The translations under genes were made by a program, and so were the position numbers. From Rubrobacter sp. (GTDB taxonomy: Bacteria; Actinomycetota; Rubrobacteria; Rubrobacterales; Rubrobacteraceae), in contig JADDPM010000035.1 of the NCBI GenBank assembly GCA_016781885.1, positions 1 to 17,403 on the forward strand: DNA of 17,403 bases, in the 5' to 3' direction. The notes beneath the pieces were generated by a model, which did no database searches, was not told where the DNA came from, and worked only from the letters and a program-made list of their open reading frames with translations. How positions within the stretch are numbered: the first letter of the stretch is position 1; each line of letters begins with the position of its first letter. Shown here piece by piece: positions 1-7,224 of the stretch.

Positions 1-1378
1 CTTCGGGTTCTGGTAACTCTTCGACATCCTGACCGATGGGATCCCAGCGTATTAGCAGCAGGGCGATCAGGCCTATGACCGGTACGATAGTCAGGAAGAG
101 GAGGGTGCGTGTGAGGCATGCGGCCGCCAGAACAAGAGGGAACACGTAGAAGCCCATGATGCTCCCCACCCGCACCATGATTTGTCCCCATCCGGATCCC
201 ACACCGCGAAACTGGGTTGGGTAGGAGAGGGTCGCCATTGTCATGCCCTGTGAGCCAGGCCCGAAAGAATGGCCGAAAATGAAGATGCCGATGAGCAGAG
301 CTCCGAGGTAGGTCGGGATGATATCCCCGGTGATACCCACCACGAGCAGGCTGGTAGCGGCGATGCAGTAGCCGATGAACGCCGGTCTCCAGATGCCGAG
401 CTTCTGGGTGAAGAACGATTGCGTGAACCCTCCGGCGATGCCGAAGAGGTTGAAAACTATCGCTCCCAGGATGGCGTACAGGGCACCCTCCTGGCCCGCT
501 CCAAATATCAGGACGGTTATGGACGGCAGGTAGAACCCCACCGCGAAGTACTCCATGCTTTGGGTCGAGGCGATGATAGAGGACAGCGCGGTGCGCGCTC
601 TGAGACCCTTCTGGAAGATCGCGCCTAGCGATACCCTGCTGCGTGCGGTAGTCGCCTCCTCCAAAGGCTCAACGCTTACGCGCACGTCGTAGTTCTTCTC
701 CAGGATTCTGGCTGCCTCGTGCAGCCCTTGATTGTGTGCCGCCCACATGGGGCTCTCGTCAATGTAGATGAGCCGTAAGACCAGTACGATCATGGCTGGC
801 ACCGCCCCGAGTCCAATGGCCCACCTCCACAAGTTCTCTTCTACCCCGATAAAAAAGAGGGGGAGCATAAGGAGGCCCGTGGATGCCGCTGCTAGATACC
901 ACATCGCCTGCCACAGGTTAACGTACTTGCCTTTCGTCCGAGAGTTGGTGAACTCGGCGATGAAGCTCAGGGCCACGGGGAAGTCCATGCCCACCCCGAT
1001 GCCCAGGAGGAACCGGAAGAACAAGAGTGACCATAAGTCCCACGCAAGCGCAGCCCCTATAGCAGCGAAAACGAGCAAGATCAGGTCAATGACAAACGTC
1101 TTGAAGCGCCCGAGCCTGTCGGTGATGTAACCTCCCCCTAAGGTGCCGACCAACGCGCCTAAAGCCATGATCGCGGTGACGCTGCCTAGTTGGAAGGGGG
1201 TTAGCGAGAGCTGTTCCCGTAGAGAGTCAACGCCTATCCCAAGGCTCGTGAAATCGTAAGCATCGACGAATATCCCGCCCAGGGCGATGAACACCATGAT
1301 CGTGCCGCGGTTGGGATTGTCGTGGGAGTTGACGAAGTTGATGACGTCCCGCTTCGAGCGGACGGTCAAACTCTGCAT
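1..1378 (-). CDS. MFS transporter, sugar-porter/metabolite symporter type (3' end outside window)
   Basis: This is a polytopic membrane carrier of the major facilitator superfamily, read from an ATG at 1378 leftwards and still open at base 1, so at least 459 residues are present and the C-terminus is missing. The loop after the second helix carries the MFS signature GGYITDRLGRFK. The fourth-helix region reads RFLLGIGVGMDFPVALSF, as in the sugar-porter and metabolite:H+ symporter branches. Helices recur through the whole frame, with a hydrophilic central loop after IDESPMW. The start codon shares one base with the stop of the upstream aldehyde dehydrogenase (TAATG), and GGAGAGG lies in the end of that gene, so the two are translationally coupled. 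Cotranscription with the dehydrogenase and the shared operator upstream suggest the cargo is a pathway substrate or product such as a small organosulfonate. The substrate, and whether it imports or exports, cannot be read from sequence. Confidence 0.88.
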   Translation of the reverse strand, partial: MQSLTVRSKRDVINFVNSHDNPNRGTIMVFIALGGIFVDAYDFTSLGIGVDSLREQLSLTPFQLGSVTAIMALGALVGTLGGGYITDRLGRFKTFVIDLILLVFAAIGAALAWDLWSLLFFRFLLGIGVGMDFPVALSFIAEFTNSRTKGKYVNLWQAMWYLAAASTGLLMLPLFFIGVEENLWRWAIGLGAVPAMIVLVLRLIYIDESPMWAAHNQGLHEAARILEKNYDVRVSVEPLEEATTARSRVSLGAIFQKGLRARTALSSIIASTQSMEYFAVGFYLPSITVLIFGAGQEGALYAILGAIVFNLFGIAGGFTQSFFTQKLGIWRPAFIGYCIAATSLLVVGITGDIIPTYLGALLIGIFIFGHSFGPGSQGMTMATLSYPTQFRGVGSGWGQIMVRVGSIMGFYVFPLVLAAACLTRTLLFLTIVPVIGLIALLLIRWDPIGQDVEELPEPE

Positions 1379-2895
1379 TATGGTTTACCTCTCCTCTGTT
1401 CCCCGAAAGCCCAAGCCGAGAAGGGCTGTCCCTTCACGGCCAGGTACTGGGGCTCCAGAAACTCTTTCATGCCGATATGGCCGCCCTCGCGCCCGAGTCC
1501 GCTGTCCTTGACACCGCCCATCGGCATGTTGGTTGCGCTGGCCACCCCTTCATTTATGCCTGCTATGCCGGTCTCGAGACTAATTGCCACCTGCGCCGCC
1601 TTGGCGGCGTCTTCAGAGAAGACGTAGCCCGCGAGCCCTAAAGGATTGCGGTTGAGATCGGGGATCAGGCGTCCGAGGTCAGAGAACCCGGCGACGAGAG
1701 CGAGGGGGCCGAAGATCTCCGTCTGGAGCAGGTCCTGACTCAGCTTCTCAAACGAAGGAGCGGCAAGCAACTCGGGGGCGAAGAAGCAATCTGGCGAGAG
1801 CCCCGAGTCCTCTTGGAGAGGAGATGCGGAGGCGATCGGCTCGAATCCTGCGGCCACCGCCCGCTCCCGCACCTCTTCCATGATCTTCCGGCGCCCAGCG
1901 TTGATCACAGGCCCAACCGTCGTCTCTTCTCGTAGCGGATCCCCGAGCTTGAGCGCGCGAACCCGCTCCGCGAGACCTTCCACGAACTCTTCGTAGAGGC
2001 TATCGTGCACGTAGAAGACATTGGCCGCTACGCACGACTGCCCGCAGTTGCGGAACTTAGCGATCATGGCCTGCTCCAGAGCCTGCTCCAGGCCCGCATC
2101 TTCGAGCACGATGAACGGGGCGCAGCCGCCCAGCTCCAGGGCGAGCTTCTTCATAGTTGGGGCGGACCTCTCGTAGAGCATCTTCCCCACGCGGGTTGAT
2201 CCCGTAAAGCTCACGAGCCTCACCCGAGGATCTTCGAGTATGGGCTCCGTGATCTTGCCGGCCGGTCCGGTCACGAGGTTTGCGACGCCCTCCGGTAAAC
2301 CTGCCTCTACCATACACTGGAAGAGCTCGACTACAGAGTTCGGAGCCTCCTCGCTTGGCCGGGCAACCACGGTGCATCCGGCGGCGAGCGCTGGGGCCAA
2401 CTTGCGCGCCTGGATCGAGACGGGAAAGTTCCAGGGCGTGAGGCTGGCGACAACCCCTACCGGCTTCTTCACCACTATCTGCGGTCCAGTCGCCCGCCCG
2501 TCTACCACCACCAGCTCCTCCAACCGCCGGGCCTCCCCGGCGAACCAGGAGAAGTAGTCGGCGGCGAAGCGCACCTCGCCGACCGCCTCCGTGAGTAGCT
2601 TTCCGCTCTCCAGGGCGAGCGTCTTGCCGATCTCTTCCGCCCGCTCCAGAAGAAGCGCCGCGACCCGTCCAAGAATCTTGGAACGCTCAAAGGCGGAAGT
2701 CCGCCACCAGCCATCCAGCGCCTCCGAGGCCGAGTCTATGGCCTCGGCCACTTCGCTCTCACCGGCCTCCGTTTGATACGAGATGGTCCGCTTGGTGGCC
2801 GGGTTGATGACCTCCCGAGCCGATTCACCGCCCCGCCATTCCCCATCAATGAAGATAGACTGCGTTACCCCATCTACGGTAGCCTTGCCGTCCAC
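1378..2895 (-). CDS. NAD(P)-dependent aldehyde dehydrogenase, succinate-semialdehyde dehydrogenase (GabD) type
   Basis: This is a full-length (505 aa) soluble aldehyde dehydrogenase that oxidises an aldehyde to a carboxylate. Visible family motifs are PWNF (Asn156, oxyanion hole), FTGSTRVG (229-237, cofactor), LELGG (Glu254, general base), GQSC with catalytic Cys288, and EIFGPLA near the C-terminus. The usual cofactor-binding lysine in the VxKPSE motif is arginine here (VVARPSEEAP, Arg179). The start is GTG 2895, preceded by AGAGGGAG about eight bases upstream. It is the first gene of a two-gene operon with the MFS carrier. A TTGACA promoter overlapped by a GntR-type operator lies about 170 bases upstream, so it should be induced with the sulfolactate genes that diverge from it. 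Family knowledge: GabD-like enzymes oxidise 3-sulfolactaldehyde in sulfo-Entner-Doudoroff bacteria and 3-sulfopropanal in homotaurine users. A sulfonated aldehyde is therefore the likely substrate, but this is inference from context. Confidence 0.9.
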   Translation of the reverse strand: MDGKATVDGVTQSIFIDGEWRGGESAREVINPATKRTISYQTEAGESEVAEAIDSASEALDGWWRTSAFERSKILGRVAALLLERAEEIGKTLALESGKLLTEAVGEVRFAADYFSWFAGEARRLEELVVVDGRATGPQIVVKKPVGVVASLTPWNFPVSIQARKLAPALAAGCTVVARPSEEAPNSVVELFQCMVEAGLPEGVANLVTGPAGKITEPILEDPRVRLVSFTGSTRVGKMLYERSAPTMKKLALELGGCAPFIVLEDAGLEQALEQAMIAKFRNCGQSCVAANVFYVHDSLYEEFVEGLAERVRALKLGDPLREETTVGPVINAGRRKIMEEVRERAVAAGFEPIASASPLQEDSGLSPDCFFAPELLAAPSFEKLSQDLLQTEIFGPLALVAGFSDLGRLIPDLNRNPLGLAGYVFSEDAAKAAQVAISLETGIAGINEGVASATNMPMGGVKDSGLGREGGHIGMKEFLEPQYLAVKGQPFSAWAFGEQRRGKP

Positions 2896-2924
2896 TCGAC
2901 CACTCCCTCTAACGCCTTGCTTAC

Positions 2925-2956
2925 CTGCTATACAGAATGACTGCTATACAGAATGA
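2925..2956. repeat. Tandem duplication of a 16-bp unit
   Basis: The unit CTGCTATACAGAATGA occurs twice head to tail (2925-2940 and 2941-2956) with no mismatch. It lies 30-60 bases upstream of the ALDH start, inside the predicted leader. It may be a duplicated regulatory site, a second promoter element (TATA-like core on the minus strand), or a slippage or excision footprint. Confidence 0.9.
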
Positions 2957-3065
2957 GTCTTGCGAGGGCCGCGAACTCACCCGCGTCCCGCGTCCTCTCG
3001 TAGCTCAAAATTGCTTGAAGAATTTGCTGCCCCCTTTTAAACCCCTGCAGCACTCTAATCCTGGG

Positions 3066-3083
3066 TGGTAATAGGTGATACCG
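3066..3083 (-). promoter_or_regulatory. GntR (FadR-type) operator A, ALDH-MFS operon
   Basis: The plus strand reads TGGTAATA-GGTG-ATACCG, an inverted repeat matching three other sites in the window. It overlaps the putative -10 (TATCAC on the minus strand) of the promoter for the ALDH-MFS operon, the position expected for repression. Confidence 0.75.
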
Positions 3084-3102
3084 CTATGGAATTACCTGTC
3101 AA
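3075..3102 (-). promoter_or_regulatory. Putative promoter of the ALDH-MFS operon
   Basis: On the minus strand a perfect -35 TTGACA (3097-3102) is followed after 16 bases by TATCAC (3075-3080). The -10 is a 4/6 match and lies inside operator A. Confidence 0.55.
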
Positions 3103-3123
3103 CACTATGGTGGAGCTTTAGTT

Positions 3124-3167
3124 CAGGCTCTCCTGGAGGAGGGAGACCTCTCGCCTCCTCATGCCTG
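3124..3167. repeat. Long imperfect palindrome in the divergent region
   Basis: The inner arms GAGGAGG-GAGA (3136-3146) and TCTC-G-CCTCCTC (3149-3160) pair with a single bulged G and a two-base centre. The outer arms CAGGC (3124-3128) and GCCTG (3163-3167) extend the symmetry. It lies between the two predicted promoters, so it would be in neither leader, and no T-run follows it. Its role is unknown. It could be a binding site for a second factor or a relic terminator. Confidence 0.6.
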
Positions 3168-3283
3168 GTGTCGAGCGCGCGGGTTATCAACTTCCTTCTC
3201 TTCCGCATCCGATGAGCTGCAAGCAAGCGGACATAGAGACTGTGCCCGCTCGTAGATAACAATCGCTTGGCTCCAACGAAGTC

Positions 3284-3312
3284 TTGCACGACCATAAGCT
3301 CGGTGATAGTAT
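3284..3312 (+). promoter_or_regulatory. Putative promoter of the suy operon
   Basis: TTGCAC (3284-3289), a 17-base spacer and TAGTAT (3307-3312) place a transcription start near 3319, just before operator B at 3325. The hexamers are mediocre matches; the spacing and position are the main support. Confidence 0.4.
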
Positions 3313-3324
3313 CGTAAACTAAAT

Positions 3325-3342
3325 TGGTAATACCTAATACCC
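3325..3342 (+). promoter_or_regulatory. GntR (FadR-type) operator B, suy operon
   Basis: The sequence TGGTAATA-CCTA-ATACCC has the same left half and spacing as the other three sites. It ends 37 bases before the chosen suyA start, immediately downstream of the predicted transcription start, a typical repressor position. Confidence 0.75.
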
Positions 3343-3379
3343 AGAAGTGAAAAGCGAGTGGCGCAGATTGGAGGCGGAA

Positions 3380-3658
3380 GTGCATAAGTTCCTGATCCAC
3401 AGGAAGGGGGATCACGTAGGGGTGGCGACCTCCGACATTATGGCGGAGGAGTCTGTGGTCGGGGTTTACATGGACGACGATTCGACGGTCGAGGTATCCG
3501 CCAGGGTCGATGTGCCGCTGGGGCACAAGATCGCGGTCGAGGACTGCGAACCGGGTGGGGCGGTGATCGAGTACGGCGTACAGATCGGCAAGGCGCCCGA
3601 AGGCTTCGAGGTCGGGGATTACGTGCATACCCACAATCTGAAGAGCGCGAGGTGGTAA
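3380..3658 (+). CDS. suyA: (R)-sulfolactate sulfo-lyase small subunit, SAF domain (UxaA N-terminal family)
   Basis: This is a 92-residue single-domain SAF protein beginning with the typical KFLIHRKGDHVGVA and continuing through a GHKIA-type loop to the HTHN motif near its C-terminus. In UxaA-family lyases this domain is the small subunit; the large subunit follows as a separate gene. In sulfolactate users the pair cleaves (R)-3-sulfolactate to pyruvate and sulfite. The frame is open from GTG 3347, but GTG 3380 is preferred because GGAGG (3370-3374) sits five bases before it and because family members start at this point. The stop lies three bases before the ATG of the next gene, within its ribosome-binding region, so translation is coupled. 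The alternative is the small subunit of an altronate- or galactarate-type dehydratase. No hexuronate genes are nearby and the flanking dehydrogenases favour sulfolactate. Confidence 0.8.
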   Translation: MHKFLIHRKGDHVGVATSDIMAEESVVGVYMDDDSTVEVSARVDVPLGHKIAVEDCEPGGAVIEYGVQIGKAPEGFEVGDYVHTHNLKSARW

Positions 3659-3660
3659 GG

Positions 3661-4821
3661 ATGGAGCAACGGGAGATCCTGGGGTATCGCCGGGAGAACG
3701 GCAAGGTAGGTGTCCGCAACCATGTGGTGATCCTGCCGGTCGACGACATATCAAACGCGGCCTGCGAGGCTGTCGCGAGCCATATCAAGGGCACGATGGC
3801 TCTACCTCACTCTTACGGTCGTCTCCAGTATGGTAAGGATCTGGAGCTTCACTTCCGGACCATGATCGGCACCGGGAGCAACCCCAACGTGGCTGCCGTC
3901 GTCGTGATCGGCATAGAGAAGAACTGGACAAGGAAGGTTGCGGACGGGATCGCAGAGACGGGTAAGCCCGTGGCGTACTTCTCCATCGAAGGACATGGAG
4001 ACCTGGAGACCGTACGCCGCGCCTCGTGGAAGGCCAGGGAGTTCGTGCAGTGGGCGTCGGAGCTCGGGCGGGAGCCGGTCGAGCTAGAGGAGCTTACGGT
4101 AAGCATCAAATGCGGAGAGTCGGATACCACCACCGGGCTGGGATCCTGCCCAACGGTCGGGGTCGTCGTGGACCGGCTCTTGGACGAGGGGGCGACGGTC
4201 TTCTTTGGGGAGACCTCCGAGCTGACTGGGGGCGAGCATCTCGTCGCTAGCAGGATGGCGACCCCGGAGCTCAAAGATAGGTTCATGGAGACCTACAACG
4301 ATTACGTCTCCTTTATCGAGTCGCAGGCCGCCGATCTGCTCGGTTCGCAGCCGACGCAGGGCAACATCGCCGGGGGCCTCTCCACCATCGAGGAGAAAGC
4401 TCTGGGCAACATCGAGAAGACCGGCACGAAAGAGGTCATCGGGGTGCTCGAGCCGGCGGAGGCGCCCCGTAACGGTTCCGGCCTCTACTTCATGGATAGC
4501 TCCTCAGCGGCGGCAGAGCACGTTACGCTGATGGCCGCCGGCGGCGCTGTGCTGCACATGTTCCCCACGGGCCAGGGCAACGTGATCGGCAACCCTATCC
4601 TGCCGGTGATCAAAGTCTCAGCCAACCCCCGGACGGTCGCGACCATGGCCGAACACATAGACGTGGACGTGAGCGGACTCCTCAGCAGGGAGCTTAGCCT
4701 GCCAGAGGCCGGGGATCTCCTTCTGGACTACCTAAGGAGGACGGCAAACGGTAGGATGACCTCCGCGGAGGCGCTGGGCCACCGCGAGTTCACCATGACC
4801 AAGCTCTACCCGAGCGCGTAA
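3661..4821 (+). CDS. suyB: (R)-sulfolactate sulfo-lyase large subunit (UxaA C-terminal family)
   Basis: This is a 386-residue cytosolic large subunit of the altronate/galactarate dehydratase superfamily. Landmark stretches are GYRRENGKVGVRNHV at the N-terminus, LPVDDISNAACEAV, LPHSYGRLQYG, GTGSNPN, KCGESDTTTGLGSCPTVG, GETSELTGGEHL, and LHMFPTGQGNVIGNP near residue 300. The split into about 90 + 390 residues and the PVDDISNAACEAV segment are as I recall for SuyB rather than for one-chain UxaA. With SuyA it would eliminate sulfite from (R)-sulfolactate, leaving pyruvate; the family is iron-dependent. ATG 3661 is chosen over in-frame GTG 3652 because GAGGTGG (3649-3655) lies five bases before it. 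The next two genes encode the two dehydrogenase types known to interconvert sulfolactate enantiomers, which is the main argument for this name over a generic dehydratase. Confidence 0.8.
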   Translation: MEQREILGYRRENGKVGVRNHVVILPVDDISNAACEAVASHIKGTMALPHSYGRLQYGKDLELHFRTMIGTGSNPNVAAVVVIGIEKNWTRKVADGIAETGKPVAYFSIEGHGDLETVRRASWKAREFVQWASELGREPVELEELTVSIKCGESDTTTGLGSCPTVGVVVDRLLDEGATVFFGETSELTGGEHLVASRMATPELKDRFMETYNDYVSFIESQAADLLGSQPTQGNIAGGLSTIEEKALGNIEKTGTKEVIGVLEPAEAPRNGSGLYFMDSSSAAAEHVTLMAAGGAVLHMFPTGQGNVIGNPILPVIKVSANPRTVATMAEHIDVDVSGLLSRELSLPEAGDLLLDYLRRTANGRMTSAEALGHREFTMTKLYPSA

Positions 4822-4845
4822 CGATCCCGCGCGGCTCTAGGCGGA

Positions 4846-5793
4846 ATGAACATCCTGGTTACCGAGTTGATCTGGCCGGAAGGCCTCGACAAGCTCGCAG
4901 CCTCTGCTCGCGTGGTGTACGACCCGGACATGTGGAGAGACCCCTAGAGGCTAAGGGAAGAGGTCGAACCCGCCGACGCCCTCATCGTCCGTAACCAGAC
5001 CAGGGTAAGCACCACGCTCCTCGAGAGCGGCGTATCTCTCAAGGTGGTCGGACGTCTGGGCGTGGGTCTGGACAACATCGACCTGGTGGCGGCAAGAGAT
5101 CGGGAAATTCCCGTCATCTACGCCAGAAACGCCAACGCGGTATCGGTGGCGGAGTACGTGATGGCCGCCGTCCTCAGTTGTTCGAGGAATCTCTCCGAGG
5201 CCAACGAGGACGTGCGAGCGGGTAACTGGAACCGCAAACGCTTCACCGGCTCGGAGGTATACGGTAAGACCTTGGGGCTCGTCGGGGTGGGAGAGATCGC
5301 GCAGCGTACGGCCCGCCGCGCGGGCGCGTTCGGTATGCGGGTGCTGGGGTACGATCCATACGTTGCGCCCTATGACTACGCTCCTGTCGAGACGGGGGTC
5401 GAGCTGGTTGACCTGGATACCCTGCTGGCTCGTGCGGATTTCGTGAGCCTGCATGTGCCTCTGAACGGTAGTACCTGCAACCTCTTCTGTTTGGAGGTCT
5501 TTCGGAAGATGAAGCCGACCGCGTGGTTGATCAATACGGCGCGTGGCGGGGTGATAAACGAGGCCGATCTCACCCGTGCCCTGGACGAAGGGCTGGTCGG
5601 GGGCGCGGTGCTCGACGTGCTGAAGGAGGAACCAGTCTCGAAGGAGAGCCCGCTCCTCATTCGGGACAACGTGGTGTTGACTCCGCACATCGCTGGACTG
5701 ACGGAGGAGGCTCAGGTCAAGACCTCCGTCCTGGTAGCCAAGGAGGTTATCAAGGTGCTCCGGGGCCAGCCTTCTCTCTGCGTGGTCGGCTGA
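4846..5793 (+). pseudogene. slcC: (S)-sulfolactate dehydrogenase-type D-2-hydroxyacid dehydrogenase, interrupted by an in-frame TAG
   Basis: The frame from ATG 4846 encodes a D-isomer-specific 2-hydroxyacid dehydrogenase (NAD+-dependent; (S)-sulfolactate to sulfopyruvate in the SlcC branch). Codon 34 is TAG (4945-4947), between MWRDP and RLREEV. Homology resumes at once in the same frame with ADALIVRNQTRV and GRLGVGLDNIDL. The rest is intact: Rossmann motif GLVGVGEIAQ, catalytic Arg in NTARGGVIN, Glu in LKEEP and His in LTPHIAG. One G-to-T change from GAG explains the stop. Reinitiation could occur only near GTG 5044, which would lose about 66 residues of the substrate domain and has no good ribosome site. 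It sits 24 bases after suyB and 10 before the comC-like gene. It is a recent nonsense allele, a sequencing error, or (unlikely) recoding. Confidence 0.85.
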
Positions 5794-5803
5794 AGGGCGA
5801 GAC

Positions 5804-6865
5804 ATGATTGCTACGCGTTATGACCCAGTAGAGCTTCGGCGCTTCTGCGAAGAGGTCTTCGTAAGTCTGGGGATGCCGCGGGAAGACGCGGAGGTCACGG
5901 CGGACTCCCTGGTGCGGGCTAACTTAGAGGGGACGGACAGTCACGGCATAAGCCGGCTGGTGATCTACGCCCGGCGGATGCAGGAAGGTAGGATCTCGGC
6001 TCGACCGGAGATTGGCGTGGAGAGGTCCGGTTCCGTGCTGCGTGTGGACGGTGGAAACAGCCTGGGCCAGGTTGCCTCCTACCGCGCTTTGGAGGCAGCC
6101 ATCCCGGTCGCCAGAGAGACGGGGATTGTGGGGGTAGCGGTCCGCAACAGCAACCACTTCGGCACAGCTGCCTACTACTGCCAGATGGCCTGCCGGGAAG
6201 GCATGGCCCTCATTGCGACGACCAACTCGCCGCCGGGCATCGCCCCGTGGGGCGGAAAGAAAGCGTACTTCGGCACCAACCCTATAGCCTTCGGCTTCCC
6301 GACGCGGCGAGAGCCGCCCGTGATCGTGGACATGTCCTCTAGCGTGGTGGCGCGCGGCAGGATCATTCTAGCCGCCACAGAGGGGCAGACGATACCCGAA
6401 GGATGGGCGATAGACGAAGAAGGGGTAGAGACCACGGACGCCGCTGCAGCCCTCAAAGGAGCTGTGCTCCCGCTCGGCGGTGCGAAGGGCTACGCTTTAG
6501 CGATGGCGGTGGAGATAATGTCCGGGGTCCTCTCCGGAGCCGCGTTCGGACCCCGCGTCAATAACCTCTACAAGGACCACGACCCCCCGGCCAACGTGGG
6601 GCACAGCTTCATCTTGCTTGATGTCGCGCGCTGGATGCCCCTCGATAATTATTACACGCGCATGGAACAATTCCTCGAAGAAGTCAAGGCGATCCCCCGC
6701 GCTAGAGAGGTGGAAGAGGTCTTCTATCCCGGAGAGCGACGTTACCTGACTTACCTCAAAAGGGCTAAGGAAGGCGTAGCTCTGCCCGTCGCGGTGCGGG
6801 AGGAGCTGGACCTGCTCGCTGCCGAGTGCGGAGTGCCCTTCCCTTCACCCGTCGGCATGAGTTGA
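5804..6865 (+). CDS. comC: LDH2/MDH2-family dehydrogenase, (R)-sulfolactate dehydrogenase (ComC) type
   Basis: This is a 353-residue member of the malate/L-lactate dehydrogenase 2 family, with the characteristic non-Rossmann NAD(P) fold. Visible motifs are GTDSHGISRL with the catalytic His near residue 48, VAVRNSNHFGTAAYY, PPGIAPWGG, GTNPIAFGFPT, VDMSSSVVARGRI and LPLGGAKGYALAM. ComC enzymes reduce sulfopyruvate to (R)-sulfolactate with NADPH. Paired with SlcC they convert (S)- to (R)-sulfolactate, the substrate of SuyAB. The start ATG 5804 lies 10 bases after the slcC stop, with GGGCGAG in the gap. It is the last gene of the suy operon. Other LDH2 members act on malate, lactate, ureidoglycolate or delta-1-piperideine-2-carboxylate, so the sulfolactate assignment rests on the suyAB-slcC neighbourhood. 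Confidence 0.78.
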   Translation: MIATRYDPVELRRFCEEVFVSLGMPREDAEVTADSLVRANLEGTDSHGISRLVIYARRMQEGRISARPEIGVERSGSVLRVDGGNSLGQVASYRALEAAIPVARETGIVGVAVRNSNHFGTAAYYCQMACREGMALIATTNSPPGIAPWGGKKAYFGTNPIAFGFPTRREPPVIVDMSSSVVARGRIILAATEGQTIPEGWAIDEEGVETTDAAAALKGAVLPLGGAKGYALAMAVEIMSGVLSGAAFGPRVNNLYKDHDPPANVGHSFILLDVARWMPLDNYYTRMEQFLEEVKAIPRAREVEEVFYPGERRYLTYLKRAKEGVALPVAVREELDLLAAECGVPFPSPVGMS

Positions 6866-6966
6866 CCCTCTCCTGGGGCACAGATTCGCCTTCGAAGTAC
6901 GTATGGCTGCAAGAGCGAACGGGACGACCGCCAAAATCGAGGCGAGCGTGGGTTGTACATATCTTA

Positions 6967-7007
6967 TCCAGGCTCCGACGCGGGTCTCAGCCAGTGCCGA
7001 GCCTGGG
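6967..7007. repeat. Inverted repeat flanked by a 6-bp direct repeat
   Basis: Arms CCAGGCTC (6968-6975) and GAGCCTGG (6999-7006) are perfect over 8 bp with a 23-base loop. ATCTTA occurs on both sides (6961-6966 and 7008-7013). It lies about 100 bases past comC and could act as a transcript-end hairpin, but no T-tract follows. Confidence 0.6.
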
Positions 7008-7073
7008 ATCTTAGAGTCGATATCCCCTGAGCAACCATCGAACCATTCCACGAGTCTCCGCAATATCTGAACG

Positions 7074-7091
7074 TGGTAATATCCCATACCA
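7074..7091 (+). promoter_or_regulatory. GntR (FadR-type) operator C, upstream of the regulator gene
   Basis: The sequence TGGTAATA-TCCC-ATACCA lies 133 bases before the chosen GntR start. The A/T-rich stretch right after it (AATAAT, 7093-7098) could be a -10, though I see no good -35. The position implies autoregulation. Confidence 0.72.
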
Positions 7092-7224
7092 AAATAATGT
7101 CTCATCAACGATGTGTGGCTTGTAAAGGGGAGGGGTAGAGTTCGCAAAGCTCTGGTACACGAAAGGGGCGGTCGTTTGGTGCCCCAGGAGTACGGTTTTG
7201 GCGGGGCCAGAGGGAGCGAAAAAG

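Larger units (their letters stand above)
2896..3379. promoter_or_regulatory. Divergent control region between the ALDH-MFS and suy operons
   Basis: No credible gene lies here. Both strands are partly open but only as an extension of an antisense frame over suyA. The region holds a promoter and operator for each side (listed separately), a 16-bp tandem repeat, a long palindrome at 3124-3167, and a small inverted repeat GCTGC/GCAGC at 3026-3030 and 3047-3051 that would lie in the leader of the ALDH transcript. The ALDH leader would be about 170 nt, unusually long for this locus. Confidence 0.7.
6866..7224. other. Intergenic region between comC and the GntR gene
   Basis: I see no gene in this 359-base stretch. 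A minus-strand frame at 6845-7147 has one hydrophobic patch but no family resemblance or ribosome site. The region holds an inverted repeat at 6967-7007 and operator C at 7074-7091. No classical terminator with a T-run is visible after comC. Confidence 0.6.

Noticed and set aside
3092..3754. Minus-strand open frame of about 220 codons over suyA and the control region
   Set aside because: It is antisense to well-supported suyA/suyB, crosses both operators, has no recognisable domain, and arises from the codon bias of the other strand.
3380..4821. Altronate or galactarate dehydratase for hexuronate use
   Set aside because: No hexuronate isomerase, reductase or KDG genes nearby. The split subunits plus SlcC- and ComC-type dehydrogenases fit sulfolactate better, though the superfamily is shared.
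4945..4947. TAG in slcC as a pyrrolysine or other recoding site
   Set aside because: The stop falls in a poorly conserved surface region, not an active site, and no recoding element or pyrrolysine gene is seen. A point mutation or sequencing error is simpler.
4951..5805. Minus-strand frame of 284 codons opposite slcC
   Set aside because: A mirror of the hydroxyacid dehydrogenase coding strand; Rossmann and catalytic motifs are on the plus strand.
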